DNA from: Amborella trichopoda
Lineage: Eukaryota; Streptophyta; Magnoliopsida; Amborellales; Amborellaceae
Direction: 5' to 3'
DNA length: 64,000 nt
Assembly: GCF_000471905.2 (NCBI RefSeq)
Contig: NW_006499364.1
Location: 5,815,843 to 5,879,842 of the forward strand
Below are positions 11,956-24,703 of this stretch, piece by piece. The position numbers and the translations under genes were made by a program. Under the pieces are notes generated by a model that saw nothing but the letters and a program-made list of their open reading frames with translations, was not told where the DNA came from and ran no database searches. Numbering within the stretch: the first letter of the stretch is position 1; every line of letters starts with the position of its first letter.

Positions 11956-12344
11956 AAACCATGATGGGAAACAACAATAAACCAGTTTCATAGGGAAAAA
12001 GGTTCAAGGTTCTAGAGTATGCTTAAGCAAAGATTCCCTTATTGTTGGAATACATGTATTTAGTACCCTTAGCCAAGGTTCTAATATTGGAATCAAGATC
12101 CTCAATGGTCTTAAAGGCATGAACAAGGGTTCCCCTGGTATTGAAATCTATGTACCTTATTGAGGTTTAGGATTGCGCAAAGCTATGGAACTTGGGTGTG
12201 GGTGTTTTGTTTTAAATTTCTAATTTTACAAATACTTGACTTGTAAATAACGAACTTAAAAAAAAAGATATTTAGTTTGCATTCTCAGAATTTAGGAATG
12301 ATATTACAGTTCTCAGACACCAATAGAGTTCTTAAGCACTTATA

Positions 12345-12740
12345 ATATCATCTTCACCATCAAAGCCTTTTCCTAACTAATTGGGATCGGCTACACGAAT
12401 CCCGGACTGTTATTCTACTCTATTAAGGGTCATACCCTCAGTGAGGCCATCAGTCCTCATAGATTTTTCTCACTACTTTCAAGCATGTCCTTTTGAGCCT
12501 GCCCCTTGCCTATTTTATCCTTCTATTTGAACTAACTCACACCTCCTAACAGGTGTTGTATTGGGTTTGCGCCACACATGGCCAGCCCACCTAAGTCTAC
12601 TCTCTCTCATTTTATCGCCTATTGGTGACACCCTTAAATTTTCCCAAATGTATTTATTTGGAACTTTATCCCTTCTTGTCTTGTCACTCATCCATATCAA
12701 TATCCTTATCTCTAGAACTTGCCCTTCAGCTTCATTGTTA
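12345..12740 (-). mobile_element. 5'-truncated RTE LINE
   Basis: A second copy of the same family, encoding WMSDKTRRDKVPNKYIWENL, then IGDKMRESRLRWAGHVWRKP and TTPVRRCELV, with the GATCCCAATTAGTTAGG-type tail and a short TGAAGATGAT run. The 5' boundary is approximate because I did not find a clear target duplication. Confidence 0.75.
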
Positions 12741-12846
12741 TGTGGCGTTCACATAAAATTTGAAATAATATATCAAACGTTTCACTAATCCACTAAGGAA
12801 GTCATGTTTTTTTTTAACAAAGCATACGACATTATCATATTTATAA

Positions 12847-15800
12847 ATTTTTTTTTTTTTAGAATGTTAACATTTAGTGTATGGGAGAAGAAAGTACAAC
12901 CAACCGAGAAACATAGGCTATTCACAAATCGGAAGCTCTATGTAAAAGAAAACCTCTTTTTTATGAAAAAAGGGGGGAAAAACACAATATCAAAAAGCCA
13001 TCTTTTTAAGAGTTACATAGATGTGGAATCAAAGCAACCGACAAAAGAAGAAGCCGATCCAAAACGAAGAGCCAAGCAGGGCAGCTGCCTCCTTAGACAG
13101 AGCGTACACTTCCAGGATTGACTCCCTCCAAGTATGCCTCTATAAGACGTGTGTATCCCTACAAAGATGATTAATCTCATAAAAAATGTGCGCCAAGGAC
13201 CAAGGAGAGGGGGATGAATTTCAAGCCCAAACAATCACATTCTTAGAATCCCCTTCAATAATAAGTGAAGTGATCCTGAGAGGATGGACAAGCTTGAGTC
13301 CCTCTAGGAGAGCTGTGACCTCTACTGTCGAAGAGTCGGTATGGCCAATGTGCTTGGAGGTATAGTCAATAATAGCACCCGAGTGGTCCCTGAGGATAGC
13401 ACCTACTCCCGCAGTTCCGGGATCCCCAGTGAACACCCATCGAAGTTAAGTTTGAATTGGCCCAGATCAGGCACTCTCCAATTTGAAGCCCGAGGTTACT
13501 GCTTTTAGTTATGAAGTAGGGTCGCAGCCCAGTCTACGTGATAGAATGCCTTTTCCCAGTCTAATTTAACAATAATGCCTTGTAAACTAGCAAGATGCCT
13601 AGAATAAATGCATTCATGGGCCACTAAGGCACCGTCAAGGATTTGTCGATCTTTGACAAAGGCACTCTGAGAAGGAGAAATAACCAAAGGAAGGACCTCC
13701 TTCAAGCGAGAAGCCAAGACCTTGGAGATGATCTTATAGGTGGAGTTCACCAGGCTTATCAGGCGATAGTCTTTCAACTGTTTGGCACCCTCGATCTTGG
13801 GGACGAGGGTGATGAACGTAGCGTTCCTCGCTTTGTGAATGACTCCTCTAGAGTGAAACTTTTCGAAGAGAGCAACCACGTCAATACGAAATGTACCCAA
13901 AAAAGTTTGAAGATAGCTATAGGGTACCCGTTTGGTCTAGGAGCCCAATCCGAGGCAAGATGGATAGCTTCTAGGATTTCAACTTCAGAGAAAGATCTCT
14001 CCAACCACAAAGCTTTATCGAGTAGAAGCATGAGGAAAGAGAGGTCACCCATAGCGGGTCGAGGGCTCTAGGGGGACAGAGAATAAATCTTTGAAGTAAG
14101 ACAAAATAGCTTCTTCGATCCCCTGGGGTTGGTTGAGGAGTCTCTCATCTACTAAAAGATGGGAAATGGTATTGTCCCTATGCCTACAATTAGTGGTTTT
14201 ATGGACGAAACCAGTGTTAAGATCACTACCTTTTAACCATTTGGTGCTAGACCTTTGGTGCCAAAAAATCTCCTCTTTCTTGAGAATCATAGCATAATCT
14301 AACTTGAGTTGAGATCTACTCTATTGTTCAAGGTCTAGCAGGGGTCTAGTTTCTTCCAAGACATCTAAAAGTTGAAGTTCCCAAAGAGCTGAACATTTTT
14401 GCATCTCGAAAGACCCTGGTAGTAAGCAACTCCAAGCTTTTAAAATTCCCCTTTAAAAGTTGAAGTTTACATTATATTCTGAAACCCGCCTATCCTTCAA
14501 CTAGGCTAGAGAGAGACAGCCACTAGGAAGGGATAAGGAATATCAAGGGTTTTTCTTCCAGCCAAGATAATACCCAAAAAGTTTGATACCTCCTGCAGCA
14601 GGATTCGTATTCAAAAGAATAGGGCAGGGGTCAGAGGTGGGTTTGGGCAACGCTACCACATGAGATCCCATGCTTACCAAAATATGGTCAAGTTTAGAGA
14701 GAGTAAGAGTAGGTGAGTGGTTTGACCAAGTGTATTGGATTCCCTGAATGGGGAGTGGAAGGAGGTTATTGAGGTCGACAAAATCCAAACAAAGTAGCAT
14801 GGCTAGGGAGATCCTAGAGGAATTGTTTCTTTCAAAGGAACAATGGGTAATGTTGAAATCCCCCCCCCCCAATATACAACAAATGGAGTGCTGGAAAGAA
14901 GCAACCAAGTTGAGTTCGTCCCAAAGAACACGCCAGAGCAAGTCTACATTTGGACCATAAACCGCAGAAAACTTCCACAAAAGGCCGTCTGAGATCTTGG
15001 AGAAAAGAATAGTCAAAGAAAAGGAAGCAATGTGGGTAGAGGTGATGGAACGGACCGTAGGGTCCCAAATCACCCAGACGCCCCTCAAAGCCCCTTATGC
15101 AGGAAGAGCTTCCCACTGACAGGGCGACAACCCCATACTTGCCTAACCTGGAGACAGGAAGGCACAGGTAACTTGTTTTTGTTAACACTAGAATCGAGGG
15201 GTTGTATTTGAGACAAAAGTCCCTAACGGATTGTTTTTTTTGAGGTAAAACAAGCCCGTGAATATTCTAAGAAAGAATTAACATTTGGGAGGGATAGAGA
15301 AAGGGATGTTCCTAGGGGAACGCCTCATACAGAGGCCACCGAGGGATAGCTCAGCAGGATAGGGGGGAATAGAGAGGGGCAGAGAACAAACACAATCATA
15401 GTTAATACTGCATGTGAGTTTTGCAACCTCTTGCTTTCCCTTCCGACTTACCCTGAACCTAGATTGGGCATCAGCATTGAAGAAGGTGTGGAAGGGGCCT
15501 TCGGGGACATTGTAAGGGAAGCCCATTACCTTAACAACATCACGAACATCACCTTGGGCCGTGTCCATACCATCAACAAACGAAGAGTCCACCAATATCG
15601 GAGACAGATTCGACCACACCTCATCGGAAGAAGTAGAGGCACTGCGACCTGCAGAGGAGCCAACACCATGGGAATGATCCAGAAGGGGCAAACACACAAG
15701 GGAGAGGGGGGAAGGCAAACCGAGCCGGGGGAGGAGGTCTGAAGGGGTAGGGCGAAAAATGGAGTAGATAGGCCTGAAGGGATCCACAGGCGGAGGGAAC

Positions 15801-18060
15801 CCCACAAAGATGAGTAGATGAAGGTTTTACAAGGACAACAAGAGAAGGACGTGAAGGATGAGGAATAGGTGACAAAGGGGGGGTGGGGGAGATTGTAGAA
15901 GTCAAGGTTAGGGAGGGGTTCTGGGAAAACAGAGATGGGGGGGGGAGGGGAGGGGAGGGGCAGGTTATCAAGGAGAGGGAGGGTGAAGGGAAAGGAACCA
16001 AAGTTCCCGCACCTCAGCGACATGGAAGAGTATCCCGGGAGCAATCCCAGAGAGAAGTGGTAATAGTAAAAGGAGCAGCGGAGGGGGAGGAATAACGAGG
16101 AGTGGGGGAAGCCACCACTGCCACATAATCGAACGGAGGCGGAAAAAAGGTCTAGGGAGAGGGGGGGGGGGGTTGAAGCATAGGTATATACAATCAGTGG
16201 ATTGCCACTGTAAGGGTCAGTCAGGATCCCAATGAGAATTGTGAGACGAGGGTCCATGCTCAAAGGTTTCGCCCGCAAGAGGAGGAGTGGGGGAGGGGCA
16301 AGCTTCCTACACAGCAACAGCCAACAGGGAGGAGACCGCAGGGCTGGGGGAAAGATCAATCAAAGGGGGGATGAGAGGGAGGAGGTTCAACAGGGAGCAG
16401 CGGAGACACCAGAAGAGGGCAAAGGGGAGTAGAGTCAAAAGGAGGAACATAAGGGAGAGAGAAAAAGGGGAGAGAAAAGGTAGAGGAAAATGGTAGGAAG
16501 GGTAAGACCATTAGGTGGCAGAGTGAAAGACAACCCAGGCGGTTGAGAGGATGGGGGAACAAGAGACAGCGTAGGGCCCAAAGCAGCAAGGGAGCCATCG
16601 GGAGCGGCACACAGAGAGAGGAAGGAAACTTCGGGAGAAAGGGAGAGGTGACAGGTGGAGCAAGGCAGGGGTAGCAGAGCTAAGGGGAATGGGAAGGCTG
16701 GGGGAACAAAGAGGAGAGAAGGGAGGGAAGCCACTGCCAGGGAGGGTGAGCGAGGGAGGGGTTACACCTATCCAACCTCGGAAGATGAATCCTCGAGATC
16801 AGGTAGAGATCAGGGGTAGGTGGCAAAATAGGAAACATGACAGGGGTAGGTAATAGGAGAGGAGATGCCAAATGGCCAAGGGGAGAGGATATAATCGAGA
16901 CTCGAGGCAGAGCAACCAGCAGAAAAAGACAGTTGGGTCGTCACCAGGTCATTCAGAGGGTTCAAATCAAGGTAATGACCACAAGGGCCAATAGAGAATG
17001 ATGGCGGAGCTGCCCCAGGGTCATCCAGGGTCATTAAGACCACCTAGGGGAGGCGGCTGAGAGGTAAGCGATAGAGGGCACATGATAGACAAAGGGAGTG
17101 GCACGCCAATCGAACCAGAATGCACATATGACAAGGAAGGAGGGAGTGACGGGGGTCTCGACGTAGCGGGGGCTGCAAGATGACGACGTTGACGGTGAGA
17201 ATGGGGAGTATAACGACAAGGGGGGAAGTTTCATCTTCTGAAAACAAGAGTCCACTTGTCCGGGCCCTTCGAAAGAGGCAGCGCCAAGTTTGAGAGTGGA
17301 GGTCCCAAAAGTCCGGCTGAACCAGAAGGCGGAACGAAGCGAGGCGAAGGAGGGTAGCTGAGCTCCAAGAAAGAAGCACCAGGTAAAAAGAACTTGCAAC
17401 CTCAAGCCATAGGCACGGCGGAATGAGATGAGGATCGAGGACCTGAACGATCAACAAAATAGATGCGAACGGGAGAGTTTCAAGGGACTTCAAGTGGATG
17501 GCCACGAACGACCGCAGGCATCCCGATAGCTTTAAAGGTTTTCGGACACCTGGTGTGAAGAGGGATTGAAGAAGCAGTGAGCCAAATCTTCTAATAGCGA
17601 AAAGAACCCAAGTCTTGAGACCATCAGGAGAGAGAAAGAGAAGCTCCCCAGCAGGAACCACGAGCCGAGCTCCGCAAAGCACTGAGAGCACTATTTTTCG
17701 AGGGAAAAAAAAAAAACGAAGTCGTCCTAAAGTTTTCCACAAGCCAGACCAGACTCCTTCCAAGAACTTTTCCCCCACCGTTCGATTCCTCTGAAATCAT
17801 CTCTCTGGGAGTGGAAGACACCCACTAAGGACTAGCGAAACTGGTCAGTGAACCGAGATGAAGAGGATGGAGAGATAGAGATCAGATGAGGAGAAGAGGA
17901 TAGAGCGAGAAAAGAAAGACCAGGGGCAAGGGGGGAGGCCGAAGCAAGGTTAACAGGAGAAGAGGGCCGAGTGACAGAGGGGGGCAGCAGAAGGAGGTTG
18001 AGAACTGGGGCAAAGAAGGTCGGCATAGGGAGACATTACGTAATGTTTCTGCACTTGATT
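12847..18060 (-). mobile_element. L1 LINE, full-length insertion with internal deletion
   Basis: Flanks ATTATCATATTTATAA (12831-12846) and ATTATCTTATTTATAA (18061-18076) are a 16-bp target duplication with one mismatch, and a poly(A) tail lies at the low end. On the minus strand a proline-rich ORF1 region (about 18030-15300) is followed by the endonuclease (about 15190-14500, with GGGDFNIT and LDHILVS), the start of the reverse transcriptase (about 14300-13500, with SPSQSAFVKDRQILDGALVA) and RNase H (about 13440-13100, with IIEGDSKNVI). The polymerase centre with YADD, the thumb and the zinc-binding domain are missing between about 13540 and 13440. Compared with the L1 at 48819, about 1.9 kb is gone. 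Several frameshifts exist; it cannot move on its own. Confidence 0.9.
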
Positions 18061-18076
18061 ATTATCTTATTTATAA

Positions 18077-19880
18077 TTGAAAATTAAATTGTATTTTTAT
18101 ATATACTAGAAAATGAGACTTATTTTGTGCCTTTGTGACGTTTTGTGTTGTAATCCATGGGAATGAAATCAAACCCACTACTCTTTCTCTCTCTTTAAGT
18201 AGTCGTTAAGTTCAAGTACTAGTAGAAATCAAGTTATATAAGAATTCTTAAATTTATGTTACAACATACTACTTAGTTGATGTGATTTCTAATTTATACG
18301 TGATTCTAAAAAAATTAGATCAAGATTCTGTAAAGGTGAAAGCAAGATTCCATGTTGATCAAATCACAGTTTCATGCATTTATGAACTGTGACATTTGAT
18401 GCTACGGAATCTAGATTCCAAAAGTATCCAATCGAGATTTAATAACTATGGAATCGAGACTCCTAACTTTATCAAATTGTGTTCCATGAAGATTGCTTAA
18501 TGGAATCACCAAACTGAAATGTGAAGCAAAATTGCACTTAGGCTGAGGGATGCCAGTAACCATGGATGATCATATCTCTGTTTGTCAAGTGATCAATGGT
18601 AAGCACTTCGCCCCATTTTACTAACATTTTAGGTGGTCCAAGTATATTCCATATTCCACTAGCAGGTGATTTGTTGCCCACTCTACAAATTAAAAGTCTT
18701 CTCAACATTTGATAAAATTACTATCTAGAGTCCAGATTATTTCATCCTTTTGATTCAGTTAAATAAAAACTAGTTGTAATATCTTTCATCATTTACCAAA
18801 TCCAGTAATTCATCCCCCAGGTTTCCCATAAATTTCGTGGGCAAATAGTTACCAACAACCACTATTGACACTGCGAGATAATCTAACGAGAGCAAACAGT
18901 GACGGGTATTGCTCCCCAAGCGAGTTCCCACCCAACCATCTGTCTTGTCATAACCCAGTTTTCCTACCCTTCTCCATATTCATCCTTATATTTACCACGA
19001 AGCGGCTAAAAGTATTAATTCTATTCCAGATTCCTAATAATCTCCCTTTGGTTCAGTCATCCTTTAAGATCCATTATGTGCTCATCTTTCTCAATTTTCC
19101 TCACCACCACCATTTATAAATGTCCTATTCGTTTCCCTGACTCTCTTGATTCCCATATATCGTTTTTCTTGCAAATTGCACACCCTGTCCGAACTAATTA
19201 AATGTTCTCTTCTCTGAAGAACTCCCCATACAAGAACACTCATATTTTTTAATTCTAGTTGCCATAGATGAAGGGTTTAACAATAGTGAAATATAGTAAA
19301 TTGAAGATTACATAAACTGGACTTAATCAAGGTGATGTATCTTGCAATTGACAAAGTTATAGTTTTCCAAGGAGCAAATTTCTTGTGAAACCTTTCTAGG
19401 ACACCATATCATACAGCCCCACCTGGTTTACCAACACCTAAACGTAATCCCAGGTATTATCTCTGAAGGCATTCAATACCACAGCTAATGTATTTAACAA
19501 CTAGATCTTTGAGCTCATCTGGTGATACAGATATCTTTATTGGCCTTGTATTGGACATAGTAACTCTTAGACTCAAGGCCTCTTCAAAGCAGTGTCGGAA
19601 TATGTTCTTCATCTATTGAGCACTGGCACTGTAGAAACTTGAAGTGCAATCTTAGTAATGCAAATTTGATATCATTGGACCATGGAAAGACACCTTAAAT
19701 CTTGTGAAGGGTCTAGTGTTGTACACACCCTAATTATGCAAATAAAAAAGTCTGGCTATTATTGGAAACAAAAAATGGGAGAGGGGTTCACCTTATCAGA
19801 AACCTCTTGAGCTCTAGAAATACCCTTTCAAACTCCCATTAAATAGAATATAGAAGTGGACCGATGATAAACATCAAAAA
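18077..19880. other. intron sequence, no recognised element
   Basis: AT-rich intronic sequence. A few GGAATCGAGA-type words near 18400-18480 resemble the 45-bp minisatellite unit at 11776 but do not form an array. Confidence 0.5.
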
Positions 19881-19889
19881 ATCCATCAT

Positions 19890-20670
19890 CTTCATTTCTC
19901 CACAAAATCCATATCTCATAGCATCATCAAATATTAGCCCAATCCACTTTGCGATATGCCTTCTCTAGATCAAATTCGCATAAAATACCTAGACATTTAG
20001 CATTGCACGAAACGAACGCAATTTTGTGTGATCATAACCCCATGCAGAATTTGCCACTACAAAGGCTGCCTTGGGCAAAGAGATTTACTTGTTAAGAACT
20101 TCCAATCTAGAGCCCAAAACCTTGGTTAGAATTATATACACTACCCAAAGACTTATAGGCCGCGAATATTTAATGTCTTGTGTTCCTTCCTTCTTCAGCA
20201 CCAAGGCAATAAACTTCAAGGCACTGTTAGCTTTTTCTCTCTGATGGAAATCTTGGAACATTTTCAATAACCAGTCCTTTAGAAGGTCCCAACAAATATT
20301 GAAAGAAAACATCCGGGAATCCGTCAAGCCCAAGAGGTTTGTCACGATTCACACTGCAAACTGCCCTTTTGACATCCTCTTCTTCGAAAGAAAGTTCCAG
20401 CCACTGCTTGCTTTCATTGCTAGCAACAAGAAAGGAAGGTTTGTCATTTTAAATCTTCTTTATTGACAATCTTGTTCTCTTTTCTACCTAGGGTACCCCT
20501 TTGAAATATTCCACAATGGCTTCCCTGATTATTCTATTCCAAGGAAACCTTATGCAGATTTTATAACGCACTCAATAGAAGTGGTCATCCTCTCATATAT
20601 GGCACAGAAGAACCTCTATCAACCATTTCACTGTTGACTTCTGGTATCAAAGTACCTCTTTTAATCTAAG
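19890..20670 (-). mobile_element. old L1 LINE reverse-transcriptase remnant
   Basis: The minus strand keeps scattered RT motifs: MFQDFHQREKANSALKFIAL, then ALVLKKEGTQDIKYSRPISL (20345-20085), and lower down FDLEKAYRKVDWAN (about 19990-19945). It has many stops and no clear ends, and looks older than the L1 copies around it. Confidence 0.65.
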
Positions 20671-20691
20671 GCAATCTTGTGCTTTTTTTCT

Positions 20692-23065
20692 TTTTTTTAT
20701 ACTGTTAGCATTATATACGTACAGAGAAAAGTTATATAGTTCCCCAACGGGCAATACATATCACCAAGAGAGGTGACAGACAGAAGAAAAAAACAATAGA
20801 AAACTACAAATATTACAAAATAAGGGAACAACCTGCGAAACAGTGGAATGGGGAAAAAGCATTATGTATTTTTAGGTTGTTCCCCTAAAACGACTGTTGT
20901 CCACCTAAAACAACTGTGGTTGGTGGCCACAAAATAAGGGAACAACCTCGCAATACATAATGCTTTTTGTTGATTTTATGGAATGGGGAATAAAGACCTT
21001 GGAAGATTATGTTGATGCACTCCTTCCAAATAGCCCAAAGGGTAACCGCGGTCGTTGCTTTCCAAAGAATGGTACCGGATTTGGGCCAAGGAAGGAAGGT
21101 CGATAGCAAGAATAATTGGGTGACTGACTCAGGCGTCACCAAATGCCACCCAAAACGTTGACGAGTATCCTACCAGATTTTGCCCGCCAAAGCGCAGTGT
21201 ATGAATAGATATGCAATGGTCTCCTCATGGGATAAACACATCACATACCTGTTAGGAATTTGGACTTCTCTCTTTTGGAGAGAAAGAAGACCTGAATCCT
21301 TGAGGGTATAAAGGATTCCAGGCTTTGGGAACAGAGGAGTTGATAACTGCAGTCCCAAGAGGAGGAAAGATTAGTTTGAGGAAGAGGGAGGTGACCGAGA
21401 ACACTTCGGAATAGTTTGGTTCCCAAATGAAATGGTCCTCTCCGTGAGAGGCAAGGTGGCAAGAGGAAAGAAGGGATGAGAAGGCAAGAAAGGCCGAAAG
21501 TTCAGCATCCCACAAGGGTCTGCGAAGATCTGCATTCCATGATCTAGATGCACCCAATCGAGGGAACAAAACATCAATAGAGGCTGAGGGTTCCTGGAAA
21601 GCCGAAAAACGAGGGGAAAACAAGAGGATAAAGGCAAGGCACTCAGCCAACGGTCAAGCCAAAATCTAACCTTGCCTCCATTCCTAAGGTGGAAGTGAAT
21701 GGATTCCTTGAATAGGTGAAGGGAATGGGATACAGACTTCCAAAAGCCAGAGGAGGCTTGCGGCGAGGAATCGAGAATGTACCAATGGGAAAACAAGGGG
21801 TGCTATTTGTGGGTTCAAATTTCATGCCACAATTGACCTCCCTGGTGGCTAGTATCCACCACCATTAACTTAAAACGACCTGGTTATTCCTCACAAGATT
21901 TCGGATTCCCAGTCCCCTTGCTGCTCAGGGTTGACAAGCCACCTTCCATGCTATGAGGTGATATTTTTTGGAGGATTCATTGCCTGATCATAGGAAATTT
22001 TGCATTAGTTGCTCTGAGCGAAAGGCAACCGAAGCAGGTAAGTGAAAGAGAAACACTTGGAAGATCGGGATAAGGGGCAGAGCTGCTTTAATGAGAGTTG
22101 ATCCGCCCACTGGGGAAAGGTATCTCCCTTTCCAAGTTGCCAACTTCCTTTCAAATTTGTCAATGAGGTGGCTCCACTGGGCTTTTGGGGCTTTATCATG
22201 ACAAAGCGGTAAGCCAAGGTATGTAGAAGGGAGCGTGTCTGTGCCACAGCCCAAACTATCAGCTAGGGCATGGAGGTTTAGTGGATCAACTGCTATACCG
22301 ATCATTTTTTACTTTTCAAGATTAACCTTGAAACCCGTGGCGAAATGGAAGCAGTTTGGAAGAGAAGTAAGTTGTCAACTTGAATGCCTGATGCCTCGCA
22401 AAAGAGAAGCGCGTCATCAGCATATTGGAGGTATGAGACAGTAGGGCCTTGGGCCCCAATTTTGAAGCCTTTCACTAAATCAGCTTGGTAAAACCTGGAT
22501 GTTGCTCTACCGAAGACTTCAGTGGCTATGGCAAAGAGGAAAGGGGATAGGAGATCTCTTTGTCTTAGGCCCCGAGAAGGCACAAAGTAACCCTTGGGAG
22601 ATCCATTTATTAAGATGGAGAAATACGAGCCCCAAATGCAACCTCTAATTCATTTTCACCATCGAGGGCCGAAGCCCATCGTAATTTTGATTTCCTCCGA
22701 TAAATTCCAGCCAAAATGACCGTAGGCTGTTTCCCAATCCAATTTGAAAATTAGACCTGGGGTTTTCAAAATAGTTTTTGAGTGGACGCACTCATGTGTT
22801 ACTAAAGCTCCATCCAAGATTTGACGATCTTTGACAAAAATACTTTGACTAGGGGAAATGAGTGAGCTTGATTTGAGCCTAGTAACCAGCACCTTTGCCA
22901 TGATGTTGTATGAATTGTTGATGAGGCTTATAGGTCTGAAGTCGACTGCTCCTTCAAGTTTGGGTATAAGGGCAATGAACGTCACATTCATTCCCACACG
23001 AATAGTTCCTCGAGCATGCAATCCAGAGAAAAACGCGACGATATTAATCTCTTCACTAAACTAGT
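20692..23065 (-). mobile_element. L1 LINE, truncated, RNase H lost
   Basis: Minus-strand order is RT fingers (SPSQSIFVKDRQILDGALVT, about 23020-22660), RT palm with LQYADDALLF (about 22580-22300), thumb (STYLGLPLCHDKAPKAQW, 22300-21990) and the zinc-binding domain (IPNRYVMCLSHEETIAYLF, 21360-21170). The 3' end is an A-rich tail at about 20692. RNase H, expected between the zinc-binding domain and the tail, is absent; a foldback rearrangement occupies that place (20815-20990). The PGPDG region before the fingers is also missing. There are stops and frameshifts throughout. No target duplication was found. Confidence 0.85.
20815..20990. repeat. foldback and direct-repeat rearrangement
   Basis: The arm at 20854-20886 and its inverse at 20935-20969 share AAAAAGCATTATGTATT and AGGTTGTTCCCCT. 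In addition, ACAAAATAAGGGAACAACCT occurs twice in the same direction (about 20816 and 20930), and CCTAAAACGACTGTTGT is followed by CCTAAAACAACTGTGGT. The arrangement looks like template switching. Confidence 0.8.
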
Positions 23066-23149
23066 TTTCTTCTACAGTTAAGGGTCGCCCCTCTAATATA
23101 TCCGAATCTGCTATCTAATTTAACAGAGATTCAATTTTAAACTACAACT

Positions 23150-23365
23150 CGCCAAAACAGTCTCTGGTCGACCCACAAACCAGACGGACCGAACCGACTC
23201 GGATTATGGTCTGGACCCAAAAACCAGACCCAGCAGGTCGGCTCCCAGTCCATTTGACTTGGACCCCACCTCGGTCACATCCAAGTCAAGGTCCATCCAT
23301 AACCCTTATAGGGTGGGACGATTGGGGGCAACTTGACCCAACCCAATATTATATGTGTATAAATG

Positions 23366-23412
<47 letters not shown>

Positions 23413-23815
23413 GAGACCATTTGTCGTTGTTACACGGAGGTCACAAATACCTCTAGCTATCCAATTTCAAATCAGATAGTTTAAGTTGTGTCACGAAGTT
23501 CGAGAGATTTTCTTTAAATTTTGAATCTAGTCAATCCACACTCACAACCACCTAATTTGAAATCCGGCAAACAAAAATGATTGTGACTTTGTACCAAAAG
23601 TAAATGGTCTCTTTGTAAACTTTTACATAAAATATATATAAACAAAAACAAAAATATTTAATTACAACTGGACTTGACCTAACACAGCGGATGTGGTCCA
23701 ACACCAATGGCTTGGACCTGAACCAAGTCAAGGTAGGGTCAAGGTCCAACTAGGACCCAAATGGGTGAGACCTGGAGGGCTCGACCCAGACCTGATCCAA
23801 CCCCTTTATACCCTT
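23150..23815. mobile_element. possible hAT-like non-autonomous element with GGTCC-rich ends
   Basis: Both sides of a (TA)n tract (about 23368-23411) are rich in GGTC, GGACC and CAAGTCAAGGTCCA words in both directions, as in subterminal repeats of plant hAT MITEs. Exact termini and target duplication were not resolved. Confidence 0.35.
23370..23411. repeat. (TA)n microsatellite
   Basis: About 20 TA dinucleotides in a row, inside a possible hAT-like element. Confidence 0.95.
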
Positions 23816-24443
23816 AGATTCCCGGAACTTCCTCATGAGGTTGACAATGATATGTCTGCCAACCATACTAACTCAAAACTTACGGGTATAGTGCCTGTGT
23901 TTTTTCACTTTAGTATCAAGAAAGGTTGGTAAGTGATCAGATTTAGGTCGGGTTAGAGTGTACAAGTCCACTTTTGGGAACTGTCCTTCCAACTCTGAAG
24001 TCACCATGAACTGTTCTAGCTTGGTAGAAACTGGATTCTATGAAATTTAATTGGACAAGGTAAATCTGGCTTCACTCAGTAAGATATCCATGAATTACTG
24101 TTTCATGATATACTCTCCAAAACCTTCCATGCTAGCATCCATCTTTCCTCCCCTACTCTTTTCATGGACCCATCTGCAAACATGAAATGGATCCCACTGA
24201 GGGGAGCCCAACAGGCATAATTGCATTATCTAATTCAGCCCGAAATTCCTACCTATACCATGATCTATTGGACCCATGAACCATTGCAAGCATCTATCTA
24301 AACTCAGAACTGGGCACTTCAAAAACTACAAAAATTGACCATCATCAACCACTAGTTTTGAGAAATAGTCGAAGCAAAAAGTTTTAGAGTTTCTCTAAAC
24401 TTGTTTTTCCTTGTTCTAAACTCTTGCCTTGTTCTCTCTCTCT

Positions 24444-24640
24444 NNNNNNNNNNNNNNNNNNNNNNNNNNNNNNNNNNNNNNNNNNNNNNNNNNNNNNNNN
24501 NNNNNNNNNNNNNNNNNNNNNNNNNNNNNNNNNNNNNNNNNNNNNNNNNNNNNNNNNNNNNNNNNNNNNNNNNNNNNNNNNNNNNNNNNNNNNNNNNNNN
24601 NNNNNNNNNNNNNNNNNNNNNNNNNNNNNNNNNNNNNNNN
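24444..24640. other. assembly gap (197 N)
   Basis: Unknown bases inside a (CT)n microsatellite that resumes at 24641-24701. Apparent reading frames across it are artefacts. Confidence 0.99.

Positions 24641-24703
<63 letters not shown>

Noticed and set aside
15278-17778. Long open frames on both strands with Pro/Ser-rich products
   Set aside because: They lie inside the ORF1 part of the L1 at 12847-18060; the plus-strand frames are shadows.
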